From an uncultured Lachnospiraceae bacterium (GTDB taxonomy: Bacteria > Bacillota > Clostridia > Lachnospirales > Lachnospiraceae): a stretch of 64,000 nucleotides of DNA. Numbering within the stretch: the stretch's first letter is position 1; the number at the start of each line of letters is the position of its first letter. The translations under genes were made by a program, and so were the position numbers. The DNA lies in contig CADBXF010000003.1 of the NCBI GenBank assembly GCA_902798585.1, positions 27,265 to 91,264 of the forward strand, written 5' to 3'. Below, one piece after another: positions 9,216-17,012 of this stretch. The notes beneath the pieces are model-generated. The model was not told where the DNA came from, did not search any database, and was given only the letters and a program-made list of their open reading frames with translations.

Positions 9216-10218
9216 ACGCATTGTTTCGGATGAAAACATTGCCTGGGAAAAGCTTCGCGGAGCGAAGGTTCTGGTGACCGGCGCGACCGGATTTATCGGC
9301 TCGCTGTGCATCGAAACGCTGCTTGCGACCGGGATTCCCATGCAGGTGTATGCGATGGTTCGCGACCGGGCGAAGGCGGAGCTTTTGTTCGGCGACCGCG
9401 TCGCGTATCTCGTGGGCGATGTGAGGGAGCCGCTCCCCGCGGACGCGGCATTTGACTACATCGTTCACTGCGCGAGCAACACCAACTCGAAAATGATGGT
9501 TGAGAAGCCGGTGGATACGCTGGAGATTTCCGCTGCGGGGACGATGCACATCCTGGAGTGCGCGAAAAACAGCGCGGCGAAGAGCGTGGTTTATGTCTCC
9601 TCGATGGAGGTGTACGGAGTTACGGAAGAGAGCCGGAACCCCGTCACGGAGGATGTGCTCGGGTACATCGATGTGCTGAGCCCGAGGTCGTCCTACTCCG
9701 AGGGAAAGCGCATCTCCGAGTGCCTGTGCGCGGCGTTTTACCACCAGTATCAGGTGCCTGTGAAGATTGTGAGACTCGCTCTTACGATGGGCCCGGGAAT
9801 TCCGCTTACGGACAACCGCGTGTCGATGCAGTTCGCGAGAAGCGCCATCGAGGGAAAAGACATCGTGCTTCACACGGAGGGACGGACGGTTTCGAACTTC
9901 TGTTATGTGACCGACTGCCTCCGCGGCATTTTCACCGTGCTGCTTCGCGGCGCGGACGGTGAGGCTTACAATATCTGCAATGACCGGGAGACCCGAAGCA
10001 TCCGCGAGATTGCGGAGCTGGTTGCGAACCGGATTGCAGGCGGTGCAATCCGCGTCGTCTATGATGTTCCGACGGAAAATGTATTCGGCTATGCCCCGGA
10101 TGTGGTGCTGCGGCTTTGCTCGGACAAGCTGCGAAATCTGGGATGGAAGCCGGATGTCGGAATGGAAGAGGCCTATCACCGGCTGATTCGATACATCAAG
10201 GAGAGTGAGATGCAATGA
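9193..10218 (+). CDS. NAD-dependent epimerase/dehydratase (extended SDR)
   Basis: 341 residues with an extended short-chain dehydrogenase fold. The nucleotide-binding glycine motif is VTGATGFIGS at about residues 30-39, followed by VHCASNTNSK, the catalytic serine region VYVSSMEVYG, and an SSYSEGKRISE stretch holding the Tyr-x3-Lys pair. Members change or reduce nucleotide sugars or polyols. About 25 extra residues precede the Rossmann fold. It is translationally coupled to the cytidylyltransferase before it and overlaps the next gene by four bases. It might act on the same CDP-linked compound. Confidence 0.82.
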   Translation: MVLTEDLERIVSDENIAWEKLRGAKVLVTGATGFIGSLCIETLLATGIPMQVYAMVRDRAKAELLFGDRVAYLVGDVREPLPADAAFDYIVHCASNTNSKMMVEKPVDTLEISAAGTMHILECAKNSAAKSVVYVSSMEVYGVTEESRNPVTEDVLGYIDVLSPRSSYSEGKRISECLCAAFYHQYQVPVKIVRLALTMGPGIPLTDNRVSMQFARSAIEGKDIVLHTEGRTVSNFCYVTDCLRGIFTVLLRGADGEAYNICNDRETRSIREIAELVANRIAGGAIRVVYDVPTENVFGYAPDVVLRLCSDKLRNLGWKPDVGMEEAYHRLIRYIKESEMQ

Positions 10219-11108
10219 GCGAATTGACAAGAGAGCAGTTTGAGGTGCTGGATTACCTTTGCGAGGAGCCGGAGGCGACCGTCGACAGTCTTTCCGGCAA
10301 AATCCGCAAAATGGATGACGGGGTAATCGCGAAGACACTTTCGGAGCTCTGTGAGAAGGGATATATCACCGACGGCGCCGTGACGAAGGAGGGACGGTCG
10401 GCGATGGAGCCGTACCGCGTGAAGCGCGCGGTATTTTTGGCTGCCGGCTTCGGGTCCCGGCTGGTGCCGGTGACGCTGAATACGCCGAAGCCGCTCGTGC
10501 GGGTGCACGGAAAGCGAATCATCGACGGATTGCTTGACGCGGTTATTGCCGCGGGAATCGAGGAGATTTACCTCGTTCGCGGATACCTGGCGGAGCAGTT
10601 CGACCAGCTTCTCTACAAGTACCCGATGATTCAATTCATCGACAACCCCGCCTACTGCGAGACGAACAACATCTCGTCCGCCGTGTGTGCGGGAACGCAT
10701 CTGGAAAACGCATACATTCTCGAGTCGGACCTGCTGGTCCGCAACCCGAAGGTTGTGAGAAAATATCAGTATTGCTCGAACTTCCTCGGATTTTACAGGG
10801 AGGTTTCCGACGACTGGTGCTTCTTAATGAAGGACGGTTACATCGCGGAACAGAAAATCGGCGGTGAGGACTGCTATCAGGAGTTCGGAATCTCGTACTG
10901 GGACGGGGAGTCCGGACGACGCCTTGCGGAGGATTTGAAATCGACATTCGAACAGCCCGGCGGAAGAGACATTTTCTGGGATCAGGTTCCGCTCAATGTA
11001 TGCCGCGACAGATATCGCGTGGAAGTTCGCGAGTGCGACGGCAGCGACATTGTCGAGATTGATACATTTGCCGAGCTCAAGGAGATTGACAAGACTTACG
11101 ATGTCTGA
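10215..11108 (+). CDS. Winged helix-LicC-like nucleotidyltransferase fusion (copy 1)
   Basis: 297 residues in two parts. Residues 1-65 resemble a MarR-type winged helix (LTREQFEVLDYL ... AKTLSELCEKGYI). From about residue 73 a sugar-nucleotide transferase domain follows: VFLAAGFGSRLVPVTLNTPK then PLVRVHGKRIID, and FIDNPAYCETNNISS and ESDLL motifs typical of LicC, the CTP:phosphocholine cytidylyltransferase. The catalytic domain should activate phosphocholine, or another phospho- or phosphono-alcohol, for the LicD enzymes. The helix domain might bind DNA or only serve dimerisation. The next gene has the same architecture, so the pair arose by tandem duplication. Confidence 0.82.
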   Translation: MSELTREQFEVLDYLCEEPEATVDSLSGKIRKMDDGVIAKTLSELCEKGYITDGAVTKEGRSAMEPYRVKRAVFLAAGFGSRLVPVTLNTPKPLVRVHGKRIIDGLLDAVIAAGIEEIYLVRGYLAEQFDQLLYKYPMIQFIDNPAYCETNNISSAVCAGTHLENAYILESDLLVRNPKVVRKYQYCSNFLGFYREVSDDWCFLMKDGYIAEQKIGGEDCYQEFGISYWDGESGRRLAEDLKSTFEQPGGRDIFWDQVPLNVCRDRYRVEVRECDGSDIVEIDTFAELKEIDKTYDV

Positions 11109-11152
11109 TTGCAGCAGGTCGTTTGCACGCAAGAGAACCGGAGGAATCGAAG

Positions 11153-12052
11153 GTGGCGCTTACAAAAAAACAATTTGATATTTTGGATGCCTACTCGGAA
11201 CACGGCGCTCTTACCCAGCGACAGCTCTGCGAGCTGACCGGGCAGTCGCTCGGCAACGTCAACAAGATCGTGAAGGAGTTGACGGAGCTCGGGCTGGTCG
11301 ATAAGAAAGGCATCACGGAGGCCGGCACGGAGGCGATGGAGCCGTACCGCGTGCGGAGGGCGATTTTCCTTGCGGCGGGTTTCAGCTCAAGGCTTCTGCC
11401 GATCACGCTGAACACGCCGAAGCCGCTTGTGCGCGTGAAGGGAAACCGGATTATCGACAGTCTGATTGACGCCTGCCTTGCGGCGGGAATCACGGACATC
11501 CGGGTTGTTCGCGGATATCTCCCCGAGCAGTTCGACCAGCTTCTCTACAAATATCCGATGATACGGTTTCTGGAAAATCCGCAGTTTAACGAGACGAACA
11601 ACATCTCCTCGGCGGTGGCGGCGAAGGATCTTCTGTCGAACGCCTATGTCTTTGAGGCGGATTTGCTGCTTGCAAAGCCGCGGTTGGTCAAGAGGTATCA
11701 ATACAGCTCGAACATTCTCGGAATCAAGACGGAGCGGACCGATGACTGGTGCGTTGTCGTCGAGGACGGCGTGATTGTCGAGGAGAAGGTCGGCGGCGAG
11801 GGCGACAACATCTGGAGACTTCTCGGAATTTCCTACTGGACCGGGGAGGACGGTCGAAGGCTGTCGGAGGATCTCGTACGGACCTATCAGGCGCCGGGCG
11901 GGCGCGAGCGGTACTGGGAGCAGGTTCCGCTGCTCTATTGCAGGGACCGGTATACCGTGGAAATCCGGGAGTGCGAGGAGGAGGATATCACGGAGATCGA
12001 CACTTTCCGTGAACTTCGCCAAATCGACCGGACCTACGATATCAATCTCTGA
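11153..12052 (+). CDS. Winged helix-LicC-like nucleotidyltransferase fusion (copy 2)
   Basis: 299 residues, paralogue of the preceding gene along its whole length. The N-terminal winged helix reads LTKKQFDILDAYS with GNVNKIVKELTELGLV as the probable recognition part, and the transferase domain begins IFLAAGFSSRLLPITLNTPK. Asparagine-rich NETNNISS and EADLLL are conserved. GTG at 11153 is chosen because GGAGG at 11140-11144 is well placed and because this start aligns with that of copy 1; the frame is open to a TTG at 11123. It is the last gene before a terminator at 12097. The two copies may activate different alcohols or work as a pair. Confidence 0.82.
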   Translation: MALTKKQFDILDAYSEHGALTQRQLCELTGQSLGNVNKIVKELTELGLVDKKGITEAGTEAMEPYRVRRAIFLAAGFSSRLLPITLNTPKPLVRVKGNRIIDSLIDACLAAGITDIRVVRGYLPEQFDQLLYKYPMIRFLENPQFNETNNISSAVAAKDLLSNAYVFEADLLLAKPRLVKRYQYSSNILGIKTERTDDWCVVVEDGVIVEEKVGGEGDNIWRLLGISYWTGEDGRRLSEDLVRTYQAPGGRERYWEQVPLLYCRDRYTVEIRECEEEDITEIDTFRELRQIDRTYDINL

Positions 12053-12096
12053 GGCAAAGTTCAATTTTGAACTCGGAGAGGCGAAAAATGAACATT

Positions 12097-12121
12097 AATG
12101 CGGCAAAAACACCGCATTTTT
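12097..12121 (+). terminator. Rho-independent terminator after the first glycan block
   Basis: AATGCGG and CCGCATT form a perfect 7-bp stem around an 8-base loop, directly followed by a short T run. It separates the Wzx/Wzy/LicD block from the importer-phosphonate block, which has its own promoter three bases later. Confidence 0.75.
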
Positions 12122-12123
12122 GA

Positions 12124-12152
12124 TTGACAATGGTTCAGTTATGGTGTATCAT
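12124..12152 (+). promoter_or_regulatory. Sigma-A type promoter of the importer-phosphonate operon
   Basis: TTGACA at 12124-12129 and TATCAT at 12147-12152 with a 17-base spacer. Seven-base inverted repeats GGTTCAG (12132-12138) and CTGAACC (12171-12177) flank the -10 box, and a 10-bp palindrome GTTCGCGAAC lies at 12159-12168, just after the expected start of transcription. These could be operator sites. Confidence 0.75.
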
Positions 12153-12201
12153 CACGATGTTCGCGAACCGCTGAACCCCAAACTACGGAGGTAATGAAGG
12201 T

Positions 12202-13197
12202 ATGAGAAAGGCAACGAAACTGATGTTGAGCATGCTGATGGTCGTGATGACCGTGCTTGCGCTTTGCGCATGCGGCAAGTCGAACGACGAGGACAGCAAC
12301 AAAGTGGTAATCTATTCCGGCGCGGAAGAGTACCGGAACGAGTACTTTTTGAAGAGACTCAAGGAGCAGTTCCCCGATTACGACATTACGATTGAGTATA
12401 TGCCGACGGGTAATCTGGCTGCCAAGCTTGCAGCCGAGGGAACACAGACCGACATGGACATTTTCTACGATCTGGACTTCAGCTATGCAGGTCTTGTCGA
12501 GAAGTATCTGGCGGATGTGTCCTCGTACGACCAGAGCATCTATGTGGATGACTGCAAGGTGCCCGGCGGACACTATCTTGCGGAGACGAGAAACGGCGGT
12601 GCGATTATTATCAACCCCGATGTTCTGAAGGCGAAGGGCATCGCAGAGCCCACCTGCTATGAGGATCTGCTGAAGCCGGAGTTTAAGAACCTGATCTCGA
12701 TGCCGAACCCGAAATCCTCCGGCACGGGATACATGTTTGTCAAGAGCCTTGTGAATGTATGGGGCGAGGAAAAGGCGTTTGAATATTTCGATAAGCTTGC
12801 GGAAAACATTCTTCAGTTTACGGAATCCGGTTCCGGCCCCGTGAACGCGCTTGTACAGGGTGAGGTCGGTGTCGGCCTCGGTATGACGGCGCAGGCCGTA
12901 ACGGCAATCAACGACGGCGCAAACCTGAAGCTTCTCTTCTTCGAGGAAGGTTCCCCGTACTCCCTTTACGGATATGCAATCCCGAAGGGCAAGGAGACCA
13001 GAAAGGCCGTGAAGGATGTCTTCGATTTCTTCTACTCGACGCTTGTTCGCGAGGATAAGGAGCTCTTCTATCCCGAGCAGGTGTTTGTCGAGCAGGAGAA
13101 CAAGGTTGCCAACTATCCGACGAACATCAAGTACGCGGATATGAGCAACAACACCACGGACGAGAAGAAGCGTCTGCTTGAGAACTGGGAGCACTGA
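12202..13197 (+). CDS. ABC importer substrate-binding lipoprotein (Fe3+/2-aminoethylphosphonate family)
   Basis: 331 residues. The signal peptide MRKATKLMLSMLMVVMTVLA ends at an LCAC lipobox, with Cys24 as the likely lipidated residue. The mature part resembles the periplasmic-binding family that takes up ferric iron or 2-aminoethylphosphonate: VVIYSGAEEY at the start, then PTGNLAAKLAAEG, and TESGSGPVNALVQGEVGVGL. The ATPase and a fused permease follow. Because these genes lead a PEP mutase operon, a phosphonate or the glycan-derived headgroup is a better guess than iron. A hairpin after the gene may let it be made in excess over the membrane parts. Confidence 0.8.
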   Translation: MRKATKLMLSMLMVVMTVLALCACGKSNDEDSNKVVIYSGAEEYRNEYFLKRLKEQFPDYDITIEYMPTGNLAAKLAAEGTQTDMDIFYDLDFSYAGLVEKYLADVSSYDQSIYVDDCKVPGGHYLAETRNGGAIIINPDVLKAKGIAEPTCYEDLLKPEFKNLISMPNPKSSGTGYMFVKSLVNVWGEEKAFEYFDKLAENILQFTESGSGPVNALVQGEVGVGLGMTAQAVTAINDGANLKLLFFEEGSPYSLYGYAIPKGKETRKAVKDVFDFFYSTLVREDKELFYPEQVFVEQENKVANYPTNIKYADMSNNTTDEKKRLLENWEH

Positions 13198-13214
13198 GAA
13201 ACGAACATTTTGCA

Positions 13215-13241
13215 TGGGGGGAAGGCGACACCTTCCTCCCA
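13215..13241 (+). terminator. Intra-operon attenuator-like hairpin
   Basis: An 11-bp stem with one G-T pair (TGGGGGGAAGG with CCTTCCTCCCA, loop CGACA) followed by a weak TTTC tail lies between the binding-protein gene and the ATPase gene. Such leaky terminators usually lower transcription of the membrane components relative to the binding protein. Confidence 0.6.
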
Positions 13242-13288
13242 TTTCTGCAGGAAAAGCACCGATATTACGGCGAGGGGTATGAGTGAAC

Positions 13289-14092
13289 ATGGACAAAATC
13301 AAGGTTGAGCATTTATCGAAAGCATTTGACAAAGCGGGGGTTTTGAAGGATGTCAGTTTCTCCGTCACGGACGGGGAATTTTTGTCGATTCTCGGGCCTT
13401 CCGGCTGCGGAAAGACTACCATTTTGCGTATTCTCATCGGACTGGAGACTGCGGACGGCGGAACGATTGTAAAGGACGGCGTCGACATTACGAACGCGCC
13501 TGCAGCGACCCGGAAAATGGGCATCGTGTTCCAGAACTACGCGCTGTTTGAAAACATGTCGGTGCTTAAGAATGTCACCTATGCGCTTCGCAACAGCGCC
13601 GCGACGAAGAAGGAGTACGACCGTGCGAGCGCCGAGGCGAAGGCGAAGGAGATGCTTGCGATTGTCGGCCTCTCGGAGCATATGAACAAAAAGCCGAGAG
13701 AGCTGTCCGGCGGACAGCAGCAGCGCGTGGCGATTGCGAGAACGCTGGCGCTCAACCCGGATGTCATTTTGTTTGATGAGCCGATGTCGGCGCTGGATGT
13801 CGACACGAGACTCAGCCTGCGCGCGCAGTTAAAGGACCTTCAGAAGCAGTTCGGCACGACGATGATTTACATCACGCACGACCAGGAGGAGGCGTTCGCA
13901 ATGTCCGACCGCATCATGGTTATGGATGCGGGAGTGATTCACCAGCTCGATACGCCGCAGAACATTATCGACGCGCCTGCGGACGACTATGTGAAGCGCT
14001 TTGTCATTAAAAATATCAACACGAAAATCAAGAGTCTGATTCAGTTCGCCCGGATTTCCGATGAGGGTGAGTCTCCGGAGGTGGGCGAATGA
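13289..14092 (+). CDS. ABC importer ATP-binding protein
   Basis: 267 residues with Walker A GPSGCGKTT, signature LSGGQQQR, Walker B VILFDEPMSALD and the switch histidine in YITHDQEEA. This is the pattern of the iron/polyamine/phosphonate importer ATPases. The short C-terminal extension lacks a clear TOBE domain. GTG at 13283 is an equally possible start, since GAGGGG lies at 13272-13277; the difference is two residues. The last four bases overlap the permease gene. Confidence 0.88.
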   Translation: MDKIKVEHLSKAFDKAGVLKDVSFSVTDGEFLSILGPSGCGKTTILRILIGLETADGGTIVKDGVDITNAPAATRKMGIVFQNYALFENMSVLKNVTYALRNSAATKKEYDRASAEAKAKEMLAIVGLSEHMNKKPRELSGGQQQRVAIARTLALNPDVILFDEPMSALDVDTRLSLRAQLKDLQKQFGTTMIYITHDQEEAFAMSDRIMVMDAGVIHQLDTPQNIIDAPADDYVKRFVIKNINTKIKSLIQFARISDEGESPEVGE

Positions 14093-15693
14093 AGCAGAAG
14101 TTCAACATACGAAAGTGGAAGCCTTCGCTTGCGCTGCAGATATTCCTCTGCGCCTTCCTGATTGTGGCGGTTGTGCTGCCCCTCATCCGGATGATTTCCA
14201 CGATGACTTCCGCGGATATCACCTCGATGATGAAGAGCAAGCGGTTTCCGAAGGCGTTAAAGCAGACCTTGCGTGTCGGCGCCGTAGCCACTGCAATTTC
14301 CGTCTCGCTTGCGGGAGCGCTCTCCTGGGCGGTCGCGAGAACCGCAATCCGGCACAAGACCGTGCTGAACACGTTGCTCTCCGTGCCGATGCTGATTCCG
14401 TCCATCTCGCACGGAATGGGCCTGATTATCATCCTCGGAAAGAACGGCTGGCTCTCGCGCTTTCTGGGGCTGGAAGCCGGCGTGTACGGCTTCTGGGGAA
14501 TTGTCATCGGTTCCGTGATGTACTCTTTCCCCGTCGCATATCTGATGCTCTACGATGTGATTCGCTATGAGGACGGAACGCCTTACGAGGCGGCGGAGGT
14601 CATGGGCCTCACGGCGAAGGACAAATTTTTCGCAATCACGCTTCCGTACCTGCGGAAACCGTTGATTTCCGTTATCTTTGCAACATTTACGATGATTATC
14701 ACGGACTACGGCGTCCCGTTGATCGTCGGCGGAAAATATCTGACGCTGCCGGTGATGATGTACCAGGATGTCATCGGAATGCTGGAGTTCGGCAAGGGCG
14801 CCGTAATCGGCGTAATCCTTCTTGTTCCGGTGTTTATCACCTGTATCCTCGACATGACGAACCGCGACAGGGGCAATGCCGCGTTCGTCGGAAAACCGTA
14901 CCGGATTCGCGACGGAAAGGTTCGCAAAATCGTCGCGTGGATTTTGTGCGGCATCGTGATTCTGGCGGTGTTCCTGCCAATCGGCTCGTTCGCGGTTCTC
15001 GGGTTTGTGAAGAAGTATCCGATTGACATGTCGTTCTCCCTGAAGAACATCCGGCAGGCTGTCAACATGAAGGCGCTTGTGTACCTCAAAAACTCCCTGC
15101 TGATTGCGTTCGTCGTGTCGTCCGTCGGAACGGCATTTGCCACGCTGAACGCCTACATGACTGCGCGTAATAAGACAAAGCTGAGCTATGTGCTTCATCT
15201 GATGTCAATCACCTCGCTGGCGATTCCCGGCCTGGTGCTCGGACTTTCGTATGTGATGTTCTTTAAGTCGTCGCCGATTTACGGAACCTTCGCGATTTTG
15301 TTCCTCGTCAACATGATGCACTTCTTCTCGTCGCCGTACCTGATGGCGTACAACACCTTCGGAAAGATCAACGAAAATCTGGAGGATGTCGGGTCGACGA
15401 TGGGAATCGGCAAATTTAAAATCATAAAGGATGTCATTCTGCCGCTGTCCCTCGGGACCATGGCGGAGATGTTCAGCTATTTCTTCGTCAACTGCATGAT
15501 GACGATCTCGGCGGTATCCTTCCTCGCCAATGTAACCACGAAGCCGATTGCGCTCATGATTACGACGTTTGAAGGACAGATGCAACTGGAATGTGCGGCG
15601 TTTGTCTCCGTGTTGATTTTGGGGGTCAATGTGCTGATGAAATGCGCCGTTTATATAATCAAGAGAGTAATGAATAAAAAGGAGACAGCATAA
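14089..15693 (+). CDS. ABC importer fused permease
   Basis: 534 residues with about 12 membrane segments, made of two MetI-like permease halves in one chain, as in FbpB-type and 2-aminoethylphosphonate permeases of about 540 residues. Each half carries an ATPase-contacting loop: EAAEVMGLTAKDKFF in the first, and ENLEDVGSTMGIGKFK in the second. The gene overlaps the ATPase gene and ends one base before the PEP mutase start, so importer and phosphonate synthesis genes are tightly co-transcribed. Confidence 0.87.
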   Translation: MKQKFNIRKWKPSLALQIFLCAFLIVAVVLPLIRMISTMTSADITSMMKSKRFPKALKQTLRVGAVATAISVSLAGALSWAVARTAIRHKTVLNTLLSVPMLIPSISHGMGLIIILGKNGWLSRFLGLEAGVYGFWGIVIGSVMYSFPVAYLMLYDVIRYEDGTPYEAAEVMGLTAKDKFFAITLPYLRKPLISVIFATFTMIITDYGVPLIVGGKYLTLPVMMYQDVIGMLEFGKGAVIGVILLVPVFITCILDMTNRDRGNAAFVGKPYRIRDGKVRKIVAWILCGIVILAVFLPIGSFAVLGFVKKYPIDMSFSLKNIRQAVNMKALVYLKNSLLIAFVVSSVGTAFATLNAYMTARNKTKLSYVLHLMSITSLAIPGLVLGLSYVMFFKSSPIYGTFAILFLVNMMHFFSSPYLMAYNTFGKINENLEDVGSTMGIGKFKIIKDVILPLSLGTMAEMFSYFFVNCMMTISAVSFLANVTTKPIALMITTFEGQMQLECAAFVSVLILGVNVLMKCAVYIIKRVMNKKETA

Positions 15694-15694
15694 C

Positions 15695-16993
15695 ATGAAA
15701 ACAGTTTACACCTGCTTCGGAACGGATGTAATCCACGACGGTCATCTGAACATTCTCAAGCATGCGGCGGAGTACGGCCGCGTGATTGTCGGATGTCTGA
15801 GCGACCGCGAGATGATTCGCTGCACGAAGTTCCCTACGACTACGGAGAGTGAGAGAATGGAGCTCTATCGCTCCCTTCCCGGCGTGAGCGAAGTCGTGAT
15901 GCAGAATAATATGCTTTACGACGATGTGATCGAGGCGCTGCATCCGGATTATGTTGTCCACGGCGACAACTGGAAGGAAGGCGCGGAGAGCGCCGTGCGC
16001 GCGCATGTTGAGGAGCTTCTTTCCGCATACGGCGGACAGATTATTGATGTTCCGTATACATACAGCGAAAGCGTAAAGAAAGTGGATCAGAGACTTCGCG
16101 AGAAGCTGTCGATGCCCGAGTACAGAAGAAAGAGACTTCGCCAGCTGATTGAGATGACACCGGTTGTCAAGACGATGGAGGCGCACTCCGGTCTGACCGG
16201 ACTGATTGTCGAGAAGACGGTCGTCGAGGCGGAGAACGGAAAACTCGACCAGTTTGACGCCATGTGGGTGTCGTCGCTCTGCGACAGCACGGACAAGGGC
16301 AAGCCCGACATCGAGCTTGTCGATATGACATCCCGTCTTCGCACAATCGATGACATCATGGAGGTTACGACGAAGCCGATCATCCTCGACGGTGATACGG
16401 GCGGATTGACGGAGCATTTTGTGTACAATGTGCGCACCCTCGAGAGAATGGGCGTGAGCGCCGTGATTATCGAGGACAAGACCGGCTTGAAGAAGAACAG
16501 CCTGTTCGGCACCGAGGTTGTGCAGACGCAGGACAGCATCGAGAACTTCAGCGCCAAGATTGCCGCCGGCAAGAAGGCGCAGCTCTCCGACGATTTCATG
16601 ATTATCGCGCGCATCGAGAGCCTGATCCTCGAGAGAGGAATGGAGGACGCCCTCACCAGAGCATTTGCCTTTACGGCGGCCGGCGCGGACGGTATCATGA
16701 TTCACAGCAGAAAGAAGGATCCCGCGGAGATTTTCGAATTTTGCGACAAATTCCGCGAGAAGGATAAGAAGACGCCGATTGTTGTCGTGCCGACCTCGTT
16801 CAATCAGGTGACCGAGGAGGAGCTTGCGTCGCACGGCGTAAACATCGTCATCTACGCGAACCAGCTCATGAGAGCGGCGTTCCCGGTGATGCGCCAGACC
16901 GCGGAGGATATCCTGCGCGCGCACAGAGCGAAGGAAGTGGATTCCCGCCTGATGCCGTTTAAGGACATCATTCGACTGATCGACGAGCTGTAA
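15695..16993 (+). CDS. pepM: Bifunctional cytidylyltransferase-phosphoenolpyruvate mutase
   Basis: 432 residues in two domains. Residues 1-130 form a glycerol-3-phosphate-type cytidylyltransferase with HDGH at 14-17 as the HxGH motif. From about residue 150 a PEP mutase of the isocitrate-lyase superfamily follows, with DGDTGG at 232-237 and the diagnostic EDK-x5-NS motif at 260-269 (EDKTGLKKNS). PEP mutase turns phosphoenolpyruvate into phosphonopyruvate, the first step of almost all phosphonate synthesis. The order of domains is that of Fom1, whose N-terminal part makes the CMP ester of 2-hydroxyethylphosphonate. By analogy the N-terminal domain probably activates the finished phosphonate for LicD transfer; the alcohol or amine is not settled. 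Confidence 0.93.
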   Translation: MKTVYTCFGTDVIHDGHLNILKHAAEYGRVIVGCLSDREMIRCTKFPTTTESERMELYRSLPGVSEVVMQNNMLYDDVIEALHPDYVVHGDNWKEGAESAVRAHVEELLSAYGGQIIDVPYTYSESVKKVDQRLREKLSMPEYRRKRLRQLIEMTPVVKTMEAHSGLTGLIVEKTVVEAENGKLDQFDAMWVSSLCDSTDKGKPDIELVDMTSRLRTIDDIMEVTTKPIILDGDTGGLTEHFVYNVRTLERMGVSAVIIEDKTGLKKNSLFGTEVVQTQDSIENFSAKIAAGKKAQLSDDFMIIARIESLILERGMEDALTRAFAFTAAGADGIMIHSRKKDPAEIFEFCDKFREKDKKTPIVVVPTSFNQVTEEELASHGVNIVIYANQLMRAAFPVMRQTAEDILRAHRAKEVDSRLMPFKDIIRLIDEL

Positions 16994-17012
16994 CAGGACA
17001 GGGGGCAGGACA

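Noticed and set aside
12202..15693. A plain ferric iron importer
   Set aside because: The fold family allows it, but direct coupling to pepM makes a phosphonate or related headgroup more likely. Left open in the feature entries.
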